NCBI GenBank assembly: GCA_951813285.1
Contig: OX638355.1
Location: 4,962,437-5,026,436, forward strand
DNA: 64,000 bases
Reading direction: 5' to 3'
DNA from: Terriglobia bacterium
GTDB taxonomy: Bacteria; Acidobacteriota; Terriglobia; Versatilivoradales; Versatilivoraceae
Below, one piece after another: positions 24,324 to 33,559 of the stretch. A program made the position numbers and the translations under genes. Under the pieces are notes generated by a model. It saw nothing but the letters and a program-made list of their open reading frames with translations, ran no database searches and was not told the DNA's origin. The first letter of the stretch is position 1. Each line of letters begins with the position of its first letter.

Positions 24324-24700
24324 GTGATCCACGAAGGGACACGAAGAACGACGAAGGGCCACTAAGGCGTTGAGGTGAACCGCGACGGGATGGTCGATTA
24401 CTGATTGAGCCTTTTGCAAAATTCGGCAGCGGGACCCTTGCCGGGGATGGCCACAAAAGGCACAAGAACACAAAAAGAGCAAAACACTGAAAGCCTGCAA
24501 GGCGTTGACTCCCGAACCTGTCGCACAAGTTCCGCGCTATCTGCGTACATTCGGTCAACCCGTCGCCATGGGGTTCAACTTCGGATTGCCAAGACTCGAA
24601 ATCACGAAATCCGTTTTGTGACTTTTGTGCTTTTTGTGGTGAACTCCCCTTTTTCACCAGGTCGCACCCGACTATTGAAATAGGCAGAACATCACGATTG
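24324..24700. repeat. Composite dispersed repeat that truncates pyruvate kinase
   Basis: Three blocks are recognisable. 24326-24400 is phased CACGAAGGGACACGAAG and GGGCCACTAAGGCGTTGAG (shared with 40428-40480 and inverted near 9105-9140). 24405-24480 is GCAAAATTCGGCAGCGGGA and ATGGCCACAAAAGGCACAAG (shared with 10290-10355 and inverted at 54600-54665). 24600-24670 is CTTTTGTGCTTTTTGTGGTG then TTTTTCACCAGGTCGCAC (shared with 11508-11540 and inverted at 54515-54560). No gene is present. Confidence 0.75.
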
Positions 24701-24825
24701 CCGGCAAAATGACCTGTCCTACTGCCAATATTGCAAGAGGCTCTCTCGCATGATCTGCACGGCAGGGCTGCGGCCCGGCAACCCGACACGCTCTCTTGAG
24801 GAGCAAGAGTAAATGGGAGAACGCC

Positions 24826-25400
24826 CACCCGGGAGCGCGGGCGTCTCGCCCGCATAGGACTTGGCGCCATAGTAGCGAACCCTGCAAAGGCCGGTTTGGT
24901 GCACTGTTCGAGGGAATGCCCCTGGATCGCAGGCTGCTTGCACGAATAAGGTTGCGGGCGGGACCCACCCGGGAGCGCGGGCGTCTCGCCCGCATAGGAC
25001 TTGGCACCATAGTAGCGAACCCTGCAATGGCCGGTTTGGTGCTCTGTTCGAGGGAATGCCCCTGGATCGCAGGCTGCTTGCACGAATAGGGTTGCGGGCG
25101 GGACCCACCCGGGAGCGCGGGCGTCTCGCCCGCATAGGACTTGGCACCATAGTAGCGAACCCTGCAAAGGCCGGTTTGGTGCTCTGTTCGAAGGAATGCC
25201 CCTGGATCGCAGGCTGCTTGCACGAATAAGGTTGCGGGCGGGACCCATCCGGGAGCGCGGGCGTCTCGCCCGCATAGGACTTGGCACCATAGTAGCGAAC
25301 CCTGCAAAGGCCGGTTTGGTGCTCTGTTCGAAGGAATGCCCCTGGATCGCAAGCTGCTTGCACGAATAAGGTTGCGGGCGGGACGCCCGCGCTCCCGGGG
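24826..25400. repeat. Four tandem 140-bp repeats ending in an inverted terminus
   Basis: Units begin at about 24828, 24968, 25108 and 25248, each with CCCGGGAGCGCGGGC or a one-base variant, and are nearly identical across 140 bp. The last unit closes at 25385-25399 with GCCCGCGCTCCCGGG, the exact reverse complement of the unit start. The array therefore looks like a hairpin-ended element whose interior was tandemly multiplied. All three minus-strand frames stay open through it, but this is a compositional effect of stop-free units and no protein family is recognisable. Confidence 0.9.
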
Positions 25401-25429
25401 GGCTCCCTCCCATGACGTCGGAATATCAA

Positions 25430-25775
25430 GGTCACGATATCGCAGATACATTCGGGCGCGGTTGGTCATTGAAGGGGGTCCATCCCTATTCGTGTCCATT
25501 CGTGGTTCGTCTGCATTTCCAAAACGAAAACGGTTGGCTGTTTATCCTGTCTATCCTGTGCATCCATGTTCAATAAGTCGAAACCCCGTTTAGCACGGCA
25601 TGGCCCTTATTCCCGGCAGGATATGAAGATTCCTTGTTTCACCCTCGAATGATCCGTCCGGCAGAGCGGGGACGACACTTGTCTGAGAATATGCTGCTTT
25701 ACATGGATGCACAGGATGCACAGGATTATTGGGCGAGAGTTTCCACCGTCATGAGTTCAACCATCGCCTTTTCTT
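25430..25775. repeat. Dispersed-repeat cluster upstream of the dienelactone hydrolase gene
   Basis: 25475-25515 is the phased TTCGTG family (CCCTATTCGTGTCCATTCGT). 25541-25660 is an inverted ACAGGAT copy with its long flank (CATGGCCCTTATTCCCGGCA, GAAGATTCCTTGTTTCACCC). 25698-25775 is a second ACAGGAT copy in plus orientation followed by TTGGGCGAGAGTTTCCACCG, which is the inverse of 1806-1870. Confidence 0.75.
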
Positions 25776-25900
25776 GAATGGAGAGTCATCGCGCCAGGGA
25801 AACAGGCCTGTGGTGACATGTTATACTGCCGTCCGGTTGGATGAGGGTTGGATCGATTTCGATCCCGAAGGGTCTGCTACCAGACAATGGAGGCGTGAAG

Positions 25901-26587
25901 ATGGCTGGCGAAATGGTGACTTTCTCGAGCAACGGCGGCCAATGCCGGGGATACCTGGCCAAGCCGGGCGCGGGCGGCCCCGGAGTCGTCGTGCTTCAGG
26001 AGTGGTGGGGGCTTGTGGATCAGATCAAGGGGGTTGCCGATCGTCTTGCCGAGGCAGGCTTCGTGGCCCTGGCTCCGGACCTGTATCACGGCCAATCCAC
26101 CAAGAGCCCCGATGAAGCCGGCAAGCTCATGATGGCCTTGAACATCGATGCAGCCGCTCGAGACCTGGCGGGCTCGGTCGACTACCTCCTCAGCCTGGAC
26201 GAGACCCGCGGATCCCGCGTGGGCAGCGTCGGGTTCTGCATGGGAGGGCAGCTCTCACTCTACGCGGCCTGCGCCAACTCCGGCATCGGAGCTTGCATCG
26301 TCTACTACGGCATCCATCCCAAGGTGCAACCCGATATTCCCGCCCTGGAGGCGCCCGTGCTTGGCTTTTTCGGCGAAAAGGACGCCTTCGTACCTCCCCA
26401 GGCGGTCCGGGATTTGGAAGCGGCGCTCCGGGACGCGGGGAAAAGCGTCGAGTTCCACATCTATCCCCAACGGGACCACGCCTTCTTCAATGAGGTCCGG
26501 CCGGACGCCTACCACCAGGCGGACGCCGAAGACACCTGGACTCGCATGGTCCGGTTCTTCCGGCAACACCTGCAGGACAGCCGCTGA
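25901..26587 (+). CDS. Dienelactone hydrolase family protein
   Basis: The protein has 228 residues from ATG 25901, preceded by GGAGGCGTGAAG; the longer frame from 25841 lacks a ribosome site. It is an alpha/beta-hydrolase with GVVVLQEWWGLVDQIKGVAD at the N-terminus and the triad Cys in VGFCMGGQLSLY, Asp in GFFGEKDAFVPP, and His in YPQRDHAFFNE. The Cys nucleophile is typical of dienelactone hydrolases, which open lactone rings in aromatic degradation; many homologues are general hydrolases. It is convergent with scoB, whose end lies 5 bp away. Confidence 0.92.
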   Translation: MAGEMVTFSSNGGQCRGYLAKPGAGGPGVVVLQEWWGLVDQIKGVADRLAEAGFVALAPDLYHGQSTKSPDEAGKLMMALNIDAAARDLAGSVDYLLSLDETRGSRVGSVGFCMGGQLSLYAACANSGIGACIVYYGIHPKVQPDIPALEAPVLGFFGEKDAFVPPQAVRDLEAALRDAGKSVEFHIYPQRDHAFFNEVRPDAYHQADAEDTWTRMVRFFRQHLQDSR

Positions 26588-26592
26588 CCGGG

Positions 26593-27252
26593 TCAGGCTT
26601 GAATTGTCTCGAGGTTGGGGTCCACCGAGAAACGGGCCGCGGTCGCCTGCCGAACCTCGTCCAGGCTCAGCCCTCCCGCAATTTCCACCAGTCTCAAACC
26701 CTGCGGAGTCACGTCCAGAACCGCCATTTCCGTGATGATCCGGTCCACCACTCCCACTCCGGTAAGAGGAAGGCGGCATTCGGGCAGGATCTTGGGGTGA
26801 CCCTTCCTGGTCCGGTGCTCCATGGCGACGATCACGCGCTTGGCGCCGGCCACCAGGTCCATGGCTCCCCCCATGCCCTTGACCATCTTCCCGGGGATCA
26901 TCCAGTTGGCCAGGTTCCCCTGCTCGTCCACCTCCATTGCTCCCAGGATGGTGAGATCGATGTGGCCGCCGCGGATCATGTCGAAGGATTCGGCGCTGGA
27001 GAAGTAGGAGGCGCTCGCCAGCGCCGTCACCGTTTCCTTGCCCGCATTGATGAGATCCGGATCCAGCTCATCTTCGGCGGGATAAGGCCCCATGCCCAGC
27101 AGGCCGTTCTCCGATTGCAGGGTGACGCGCATGGCCTCGGGAATATGGTTTGCCACCAGGGTGGGCAGCCCGATCCCCAGGTTGACGTAGAATCCGTCCC
27201 TCAGCTCCCGGGCGGCCCGCCGCACGATGGCGTCGCGTCTTTGGTCCAGCAT
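26593..27252 (-). CDS. scoB: 3-oxoacid CoA-transferase, subunit B
   Basis: The protein has 219 residues. [19 protein letters not shown] and the catalytic [15 protein letters not shown] (Glu of SENG forms the thioester intermediate) identify the beta subunit; [18 protein letters not shown] is also diagnostic. With subunit A it moves CoA between succinyl-CoA and a 3-oxoacid. It is the last gene of the long minus-strand block, one base after scoA. The exact acid (acetoacetate or 3-oxoadipate) cannot be decided. The nearby dienelactone hydrolase hints at the 3-oxoadipate route, but that gene is on the other strand. Confidence 0.94.
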   Translation of the reverse strand: MLDQRRDAIVRRAARELRDGFYVNLGIGLPTLVANHIPEAMRVTLQSENGLLGMGPYPAEDELDPDLINAGKETVTALASASYFSSAESFDMIRGGHIDLTILGAMEVDEQGNLANWMIPGKMVKGMGGAMDLVAGAKRVIVAMEHRTRKGHPKILPECRLPLTGVGVVDRIITEMAVLDVTPQGLRLVEIAGGLSLDEVRQATAARFSVDPNLETIQA

Positions 27253-27253
27253 G

Positions 27254-27946
27254 TCATTCCCTCACTCTTCGTCTCTCGATGCGTTTCTGGTAGTCGATCC
27301 CTTCGAAGATCCGATTCACGTAAATGCCCGGCGTGTGTATGGTGTCGGGATCCAGATCCCCGGGCTCCACCAACGCCTCCACCTCGGCGATGGTGACCTT
27401 GGCAGCCATGGCCATCAGGGGGTTGAAGTTCCTGGCGGTCTTGCGATAGACCAGGTTGCCGGCGCTGTCTCCCCAATGAGCCTTGACGAAGGCGAAGTCG
27501 GCCTTCAGGGGGAGTTCCAGGACGTAGTGCTCACCGCCCCAGGACCGGGATTCCTTGCCCTCGGCAACCACGGTTCCGTAGCCCGTGGGAGTATAGAACC
27601 CGCCGATCCCGGCTCCTCCGGCGCGGATACGCTCGGCAAATGTTCCCTGGGGACATAGCTCCACTTCCAGCTCGCCCTTGAGCACCAGTTCTTCGAAGAG
27701 CCGATTTTCGCCCACGTAGGTGGCGATCATTTTTCGGACTTGGCGTTTCTCCAGAAGGATTCCAATGCCGAACTCGTCAATGCCGGCGTTGTTGCTGATC
27801 ACCGTCAGATCTCTGGCGCCCTGGTCCCGCAACGCGTGGATGAGATTCTCCGGAATGCCGCACAGGCCGAAGCCGCCCATCATGATGGTGGCGCCGTCGG
27901 CGATGTCGCTGACCGCCTGTCCGGCATCGCGAATGACCTTATCCAC
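27254..27946 (-). CDS. scoA: 3-oxoacid CoA-transferase, subunit A
   Basis: The protein has 230 residues, starting at GTG 27946. An ideal GGAGGAGCAGTCCA precedes that GTG, whereas the longer frame from 28018 lies entirely inside the upstream gene. Signatures are [32 protein letters not shown] and [11 protein letters not shown]. The GTG start overlaps the last 8 bases of the chorismate mutase gene, so translation is coupled to the tryptophan operon. It forms the CoA-transferase with scoB. Confidence 0.94.
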   Translation of the reverse strand: MDKVIRDAGQAVSDIADGATIMMGGFGLCGIPENLIHALRDQGARDLTVISNNAGIDEFGIGILLEKRQVRKMIATYVGENRLFEELVLKGELEVELCPQGTFAERIRAGGAGIGGFYTPTGYGTVVAEGKESRSWGGEHYVLELPLKADFAFVKAHWGDSAGNLVYRKTARNFNPLMAMAAKVTIAEVEALVEPGDLDPDTIHTPGIYVNRIFEGIDYQKRIERRRVRE

Positions 27947-28205
27947 TGGACTGCTCCTCCAATCGAATGCACTCGTGAATGATGGCTTCGAAGATTCTGG
28001 CCACCGCTTCATCGGCAAGAGGCCCCTTGTTGTGGTGGACGATCCGCTCCAGGATTCGCTCTTCCCGCCGGGGATCTCTCACCGCGACCTGCCGGCGGCT
28101 CTTGATCTTGCCGATCTCCATCACGCAACCGGAACGATCCGACAACAGGTCGACCAGCTTGGCGTCGACCTCGTCAATTCGCTCTCGCCAATCGGAAATA
28201 TCCAT
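27939..28205 (-). CDS. Chorismate mutase, AroQ class
   Basis: The protein has 88 residues and is all helical, a stand-alone AroQ domain. It shows the expected ISDWRERIDEVDAKLVDLLS helix, GKIKSRRQVAVRDPRREERIL with active-site Lys and Arg, and a final IHECIRLEEQ helix. It converts chorismate to prephenate for Phe/Tyr synthesis. Placed 3 bp after trpA, it puts the competing branch from chorismate in the same transcript as the Trp branch. No prephenate dehydratase or dehydrogenase domain is fused. Confidence 0.92.
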   Translation of the reverse strand: MDISDWRERIDEVDAKLVDLLSDRSGCVMEIGKIKSRRQVAVRDPRREERILERIVHHNKGPLADEAVARIFEAIIHECIRLEEQSSG

Positions 28206-28208
28206 GGT

Positions 28209-29000
28209 CTAGCACCCTCCCTTGAGCCACCGCGCAAACCCTCCAACCCGTTCCGCCAGATCCGGCTGACCCAGGTTCCGCTCGATACAACCGACGATGG
28301 CGCTCCCCACCACCGCGCCTTCGGCCTGGGACCATACCTGGCGCAGATGATCCGGCTCCGAGACTCCGAACCCCACGGCGACAGGAAGGGACGTCTGTGA
28401 ACGAATCTTTTGGATCAGGGACTGGACCTCGTCGGAAAGCGACTTTCGAGCCCCGGTCACGCCCGTGCGCGAGACGGCATAGATGAACCCGGAGGAGTAT
28501 GCGGCGATTTTTCGAATCCTTTCGTCGGTGCTGGTGGGAGCCGCCAGAAAAACAGAGTCCAGCCCTGCCCCTCGGAGCACCTGCAGGGGACCGTCCGCCT
28601 CCTCTACAGAGAGATCGGTAATCAGGAAACCGTCGATTCCGCGCTGTTTGGCTGCCGCTGCCAGCCTCTCGAACCCGTAGGCAAACAACGGGTTGTAGTA
28701 GCTGAACAGCAACAGGGGAACCTGGGTCCGGCGGCGCAGGTCAGCCACCAACGCCAATCCCTGCTCCAATGTGAACCCTCGAGCCAAAGCCCTCTCCGTG
28801 GCTCTCTGAATCACTGGACCGTCAGCCAGGGGGTCCGAGAAGGGCACACCCAGCTCGATCAGGTCGGCGCCCGCCGCTTCCAATTCCAGCACGACCCGCC
28901 CGGACGTCTCCAGATCGGGATCGCCCAAGGTGACATAAGGGATAAACGCGCCTCTTCCCTGTTGCCGGGCCTGGTCGAACATCTTCCCAATGCGGGTCAT
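28209..29000 (-). CDS. trpA: Tryptophan synthase alpha chain
   Basis: The protein has 263 residues. The catalytic acids are in LIELGVPFSDPLADGP (Glu and Asp), and AYSSGFIYAVSRTGVTG forms the phosphate-binding loop. It cleaves indole-3-glycerol phosphate to indole and glyceraldehyde 3-phosphate and passes indole to TrpB. It is followed by the chorismate mutase gene at 3 bp; trpB ends 85 bp upstream. Confidence 0.97.
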   Translation of the reverse strand: MTRIGKMFDQARQQGRGAFIPYVTLGDPDLETSGRVVLELEAAGADLIELGVPFSDPLADGPVIQRATERALARGFTLEQGLALVADLRRRTQVPLLLFSYYNPLFAYGFERLAAAAKQRGIDGFLITDLSVEEADGPLQVLRGAGLDSVFLAAPTSTDERIRKIAAYSSGFIYAVSRTGVTGARKSLSDEVQSLIQKIRSQTSLPVAVGFGVSEPDHLRQVWSQAEGAVVGSAIVGCIERNLGQPDLAERVGGFARWLKGGC

Positions 29001-29085
29001 TTCTCAACCCATCGCCGACGGAAGGCGCCCGTCCCACGCTTCCCCACGTCCCGCGAGGCAGCCTCCCGTCGATCCTCTTTCAAGA

Positions 29086-30300
29086 TCACCCTGAATCGGC
29101 GGCCGCCACCGTCTGGACATCCTTGTCGCCCCGGCCGGACAGGTTCACCACCAGCAGGTCCTCTTCCCGGAGCCGTGGGGCCAACCGCATGACCTCGGCG
29201 ACGGCGTGAGCACTCTCCAGGGCCGACACGATTCCCTCGGTTCGACTCAGCAGATGGAGGGCCTCCAGGGTCTCCTCATCGGTGGCGGAGGTATAGCGGA
29301 TGCGGCCCTGATCCCTCAGGAAAGCATGCTCCGGCCCCACCGAGGCGTAGTCCAGCCCTGCCGAGATGGAGTGGGTGTTGGCGATCTGTCCGTCCTCGTC
29401 CTGTAGCACGTAGGAGTAGGTTCCCTGGAGAATCCCCGGCTTCCCGCCGCTGAAGCGAGCCGCATGCTCACCCAGGTTCGAGCCCCGACCGCCGGCCTCG
29501 ACTCCCACCATGGCCACCGTTTCGTCTTCCAGGAAGGCATGAAAGAGCCCGATGGCATTGCTGCCGCCTCCGACACAGGCCACCAGGGTGTGAGGCAGCC
29601 GGCCCTCCCGCTCCAGAATCTGCTCTCGGGCCTCCCTTCCGATGACAGCCTGAAAATCCCTCACCATCATGGGGTAAGGGTGGGCGCTGAGAACGGAACC
29701 GATCAAGTAGTAAGTGCTGCGCACGTTGGTGACCCAATCCCGGATGGCCTCGTTGATGGCGTCCTTCAATGTCTGGCTGCCGCTGGAGACCCCGTGGACC
29801 CTGGCTCCCAGCAGGCGCATGCGAAAGACGTTCAACTCCTGCCGCCGCATGTCTTCCTCGCCCATGTAGACCTCGCACTCCAGGTCGAGCAGGGCGCACA
29901 CGGTTGCGGTGGCGACGCCGTGCTGTCCGGCCCCGGTCTCGGCGATGACCCGCTCCTTGCCCATCCGCTTCGCCAGCAACCCCTGGCCCAGGCAATTGTT
30001 GATCTTGTGGGCTCCGGTATGGTTCAGGTCCTCCCGCTTGAGGTACACCCTGGCGCCGCCAAGCTGCCCGGAGAGTCGATCGGCCCGCGACAGGGGAGTC
30101 GGCCGTCCACTGTAGTCCCGCAAGAGTCGATCCAGCTCCGTCTGAAAGCCGGGGTCCCGACGGGCCTCCAGGTAAGCCTCCTCCAGTTCTTCCAGCGGAT
30201 GCATCAGGGTCTCGGGCACGAACTTGCCCCCGTAGGGACCGAAGTGCCCCCGGCTGTCCGGATATTGCCCCATGTTTCCCCTCTTGCTCATACCGGTCAT
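29086..30300 (-). CDS. trpB: Tryptophan synthase beta chain
   Basis: The protein has 404 residues. The PLP-binding Lys is in [18 protein letters not shown], the phosphate loop is [12 protein letters not shown], and [20 protein letters not shown] is present as in TrpB1-type enzymes that pair with TrpA. It joins indole and serine to make tryptophan. The ATG overlaps the trpF stop by 4 bp. Confidence 0.97.
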   Translation of the reverse strand: MTGMSKRGNMGQYPDSRGHFGPYGGKFVPETLMHPLEELEEAYLEARRDPGFQTELDRLLRDYSGRPTPLSRADRLSGQLGGARVYLKREDLNHTGAHKINNCLGQGLLAKRMGKERVIAETGAGQHGVATATVCALLDLECEVYMGEEDMRRQELNVFRMRLLGARVHGVSSGSQTLKDAINEAIRDWVTNVRSTYYLIGSVLSAHPYPMMVRDFQAVIGREAREQILEREGRLPHTLVACVGGGSNAIGLFHAFLEDETVAMVGVEAGGRGSNLGEHAARFSGGKPGILQGTYSYVLQDEDGQIANTHSISAGLDYASVGPEHAFLRDQGRIRYTSATDEETLEALHLLSRTEGIVSALESAHAVAEVMRLAPRLREEDLLVVNLSGRGDKDVQTVAAADSG

Positions 30301-30932
30301 TTCAGTTCCCGCCGGGCGCGACGGATCTCATCGAAGAGCGCTGTCATCTTCCCGTGATCCTTCAGACCCGGTTCCCGCTCGATGCCCGAACAGACGTCGA
30401 TGCCGTAGGGCTGCACCCGGCGGATGGCCTCAAACACGTTTCCCGGGTTCAGCCCTCCCGCCAGAATGACATGCCCCAGCCGCTTGGCCGCCAGGGCCAG
30501 GTCCCAGTCAAAGGCCTTTCCCGTGCCCCCCGGGAGGGGCCCGCCTGCCGTGTCCAGCAAAAATGCCTGCACGGGAAAGGCTGCAATTCGGTCCAGCTCG
30601 AAACGCGGCCCCACGCCCAGGGCCTTGAACACCGGCAGCGGCCTGATCCGACGGACGTAGTCCGGGCTTTCCGAGCCGTGCAACTGGACCGTCCCCAGGC
30701 CGGTGGCCCGGGCAATCTCGACGACCTGCTCGGGACAGTCCTCGTCCACAAAGACACCCACCGTCGAAACCAGCGGCGGCAGCGCTTCAATCAGCGACCT
30801 GACCCGTTCGGGTTCGATGAATCGGGGGCTCTTGCGATAGAAATTGAAACCCAGCGCGTCGGCTCCAAGCTCGACGGCCGCCCGCGCATCTTCCAGATTG
30901 GTGATGCCGCAGATTTTCGTCTTGACCTGCAT
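30297..30932 (-). CDS. trpF: Phosphoribosylanthranilate isomerase
   Basis: The protein has 211 residues. It starts with [20 protein letters not shown] (catalytic Cys), continues with [12 protein letters not shown] and [12 protein letters not shown], and has catalytic Asp in [20 protein letters not shown]. It catalyses the Amadori rearrangement of phosphoribosylanthranilate. The free-standing trpF is separate from trpC, as in many non-enteric bacteria. It is coupled to trpB by a 4-bp overlap and lies 16 bp after trpC. Confidence 0.97.
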   Translation of the reverse strand: MQVKTKICGITNLEDARAAVELGADALGFNFYRKSPRFIEPERVRSLIEALPPLVSTVGVFVDEDCPEQVVEIARATGLGTVQLHGSESPDYVRRIRPLPVFKALGVGPRFELDRIAAFPVQAFLLDTAGGPLPGGTGKAFDWDLALAAKRLGHVILAGGLNPGNVFEAIRRVQPYGIDVCSGIEREPGLKDHGKMTALFDEIRRARRELK

Positions 30933-30948
30933 CGCTTGTTCGCGTCAC

Positions 30949-31752
30949 CTAGTTGGCACTGTGAATCATCAACTCCCGCAAGGCCCTGCCGGGTTGATCC
31001 GACTTCATCAACAACTCGCCAATCAGAAAGGCGTCGAAGCCGGCCTCCCGCAACTGTCGAATGTCCCCCGGAGCCCTGATCCCGCTCTCGCTCACGGAAA
31101 CGACCGATTCCGGAATATGAGGGGCCAGTTCCATTGAGGTGCCTAGATTGACCTCGAAGGTCTTCAGGTTTCGATTGTTGACGCCGATCAACCCGGCTCC
31201 CGCGTCCAGGGCAACCTCCAGCTCCTGCCGGTCATGGACCTCCACCAGGACTTCAAGGCCCAGACGGTCCGCCAACTGCTTTAACTTCAATAGCCGTCGC
31301 GGCGTCAGGATGGCTGCAATCAGCAGCAAGGCGTCGGCGCAACCGGCGGCAGATTCATAGACCTGATAGGGATCCAGGATGAAATCCTTGCGCAGCACGG
31401 GCCGGGAGATGCTGCGCCGGACCGACTCCAGGTGCTTCATGGAGCCTTGAAAATAGTTTTGTTCCGTCAGAACGGAGACGGCCGCAGCCCCATTGGATTC
31501 ATAATCCACGGCGATTTCAATCGGCTCGAAGGGATCTCTCAACAGCCCCCTGGAAGGGGAGGCCCTCTTGATTTCGGCAATGCAACTGACCGGTCCCGTG
31601 CGGCTCAAGGCGCCCATAAGGGAACGGGGTCTCATTCCCGGCTCCCGGCGTCCTGCCAAGACCTCTTCCTCGGACAAGGGGCGGGTTCTCTTGAGATGCT
31701 GGACCTGTCTTCGTCGGGCCTTGACGATTTCAGTCAGGACGTTTTCCGGCAT
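30949..31752 (-). CDS. trpC: Indole-3-glycerol-phosphate synthase
   Basis: The protein has 267 residues from ATG 31752; another ATG lies four codons upstream. Signatures are CIAEIKRASPSRGLLRDPF (catalytic Lys), VLTEQNYFQGS, RPVLRKDFILDPYQVYE, and GVNNRNLKTFEVNL. It closes the indole ring from CdRP with loss of CO2. It is separated from trpD by 108 bp, one of the wider gaps in the operon. Confidence 0.97.
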   Translation of the reverse strand: MPENVLTEIVKARRRQVQHLKRTRPLSEEEVLAGRREPGMRPRSLMGALSRTGPVSCIAEIKRASPSRGLLRDPFEPIEIAVDYESNGAAAVSVLTEQNYFQGSMKHLESVRRSISRPVLRKDFILDPYQVYESAAGCADALLLIAAILTPRRLLKLKQLADRLGLEVLVEVHDRQELEVALDAGAGLIGVNNRNLKTFEVNLGTSMELAPHIPESVVSVSESGIRAPGDIRQLREAGFDAFLIGELLMKSDQPGRALRELMIHSAN

Positions 31753-31860
31753 CGGTTTCCTCACACGCCTGTTGCCGCCCGCCGGGTGTTTTTCCTGCGG
31801 GTCGGCGGTTGCCGGCCCCGTTCGGCATCCGGCGCCGCCTTACCTTCCACCCGCTCACTA

Positions 31861-32919
31861 CTACACCCCATCCGAAGGGTCGGCTTTAACCTGCCGGTTG
31901 GAGCACTCCACCAACTGTTCCAGCCGGGCCAGCGCCCACCCCTGATCCAGGGACTGGCGGGCTACCTCCACCGCGGTCTGAAGTGAATCCGCGCGCCCCG
32001 ACACATAAATGCCTGCGGCGGCGTTCAGAAGTACGACATCCCGTTGGCCTTCGGTGCACTCGCCCTCCAGAACCCCCCGCAGTATCCGGGCGTTTTCCGG
32101 CGGCCCCCCGCCCTTAACCTGGTCCAGGGGCCGGCACTGGAATCCCAGGTCCCCAGGGTGCAGCCTGTCGGTCCGAATGGCGCCACCCTTGAGCTCGGTG
32201 ACCCGGGTCGGTCCCGCTATCGAGATCTCGTCCAGACCGTCGTCCGCGGAGAAAATGAGAGCGTGTTCGCACCCGAGAGACTCCAACACCCGAGCGAACA
32301 CCTCGGTGAGATGGGGAGCAAACACCCCGATGATCTGCCGGCGGGCCCCGGCCGGATTGAGCAGGGGACCCAACAGGTTGAAGATGGTCCGTATGGCCAG
32401 ATTGCGCCTCAGGGGCGCCACCACCTTCATCGCCTGATGGAAGACCGGAGCGAACAGAAAGGTGATGCCGCAGGTCTTCAGGCAGTGCTTCAGGACCTCC
32501 TGGGGGGCATCGATCCTGACGCCCAACTGGGCCAGCACGTCCGCGCTGCCGCACTTGCCTGAAATCGCCCGGTTGCCGTGCTTGGCCACCGGCACGCCCG
32601 CTCCGGCAATGACGAATGCCGCCGTGGTGGAGATATTGAAAGTGCCGGCTCCATCCCCCCCGGTACCGGCGGTGTCCACCAGGCCCTGCTGCCGGTGGTC
32701 GAGGGCGACGGCCACTCTCCGCATGCCCCGGGCGAAACCGGTGATTTCCGAAGCGACCTCTCCCTTCACCGCCAATCCGGCCAGAAGGGCCGCCACCTGC
32801 ACCTCACTGAGCTGGCGGTCCAGAATGGCGGCGATCAACCCCTCGGATTGGCCCTCATCCAGAGATTCGCCGCCCTGAAACTTCCGGATCGCCTCCTGGT
32901 AAAGCGCTGTTGCAGTCAT
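31861..32919 (-). CDS. trpD: Anthranilate phosphoribosyltransferase
   Basis: The protein has 352 residues. It contains the PRPP-binding GTGGDGAGTFNISTTAAF, KHGNRAISGKCGSADVLAQL, and the metal-binding FSADDGLDEISI. It transfers phosphoribose to anthranilate. It is independent of trpG (not fused), starting 6 bp after the trpG stop. Confidence 0.97.
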   Translation of the reverse strand: MTATALYQEAIRKFQGGESLDEGQSEGLIAAILDRQLSEVQVAALLAGLAVKGEVASEITGFARGMRRVAVALDHRQQGLVDTAGTGGDGAGTFNISTTAAFVIAGAGVPVAKHGNRAISGKCGSADVLAQLGVRIDAPQEVLKHCLKTCGITFLFAPVFHQAMKVVAPLRRNLAIRTIFNLLGPLLNPAGARRQIIGVFAPHLTEVFARVLESLGCEHALIFSADDGLDEISIAGPTRVTELKGGAIRTDRLHPGDLGFQCRPLDQVKGGGPPENARILRGVLEGECTEGQRDVVLLNAAAGIYVSGRADSLQTAVEVARQSLDQGWALARLEQLVECSNRQVKADPSDGV

Positions 32920-32925
32920 GGAATC

Positions 32926-33489
32926 TCAAAGCCTCAAAAAGTTCTCGAGCAATTGCTTGCCATTGGTGGTCAACACCGATTCCGGATGGAACTGAACCCC
33001 CTCGACCGCAAACTGGCGGTGGCGAAGGCCCATGATCAGGCCGTCGCCGGAGGATGCGGAGATCTCCAGGCATGCCGGCAGACTCTCCTTCTCGACCATG
33101 AGGGAGTGGTAACGGGTCGCCGAGAAGCCGTCGGGAAGACCTTGGAAGATGGTTTTGTGATCGTGACGGATCTGGCTGATCTTGCCGTGCATCAGGTAGG
33201 GGGCCGGAACGACCCTTCCCCCGAACGCCTGGCCGATGGCCTGATGGCCAAGACAGACTCCCAGGATCGGAACCCTGCCCGCGAACCGGTCGATGAGCTC
33301 CAGCGTCACACCGGCATTGTCGGGAACGCCGGGGCCGGGCGAAATGACGATCTTCTGGGGCTTGCCGGACTCCACCCCGGAAACGTCGATGTGATCGTTT
33401 CGGTGAACCACGATCTCTTCCCCCAATTCCCCCAGATACTGGACCAGGTTGTAGGTAAAGGAGTCGTAGTTGTCGATGACCAGAATCAT
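32926..33489 (-). CDS. trpG: Anthranilate synthase component II, glutamine amidotransferase
   Basis: The protein has 187 residues from ATG 33489, the expected length; the longer upstream frame runs over trpE and is not real. It has [19 protein letters not shown], catalytic Cys in [16 protein letters not shown], and His/Glu in [13 protein letters not shown]. It supplies ammonia from glutamine to TrpE; in some bacteria the same protein also serves PabB in folate synthesis. It lies 70 bp after trpE. Confidence 0.97.
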   Translation of the reverse strand: MILVIDNYDSFTYNLVQYLGELGEEIVVHRNDHIDVSGVESGKPQKIVISPGPGVPDNAGVTLELIDRFAGRVPILGVCLGHQAIGQAFGGRVVPAPYLMHGKISQIRHDHKTIFQGLPDGFSATRYHSLMVEKESLPACLEISASSGDGLIMGLRHRQFAVEGVQFHPESVLTTNGKQLLENFLRL

Positions 33490-33559
33490 GGCATTGTGCG
33501 ACTTCGCCTGGTTGACCGGTCCCCTTTCCAGGAAAACCGGGCAACCGCGAGGGTTGCCC

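Noticed and set aside
24826-25400. CRISPR array
   Set aside because: The 140-bp units are identical throughout, with no variable spacers and no short constant repeats; no cas gene is present.
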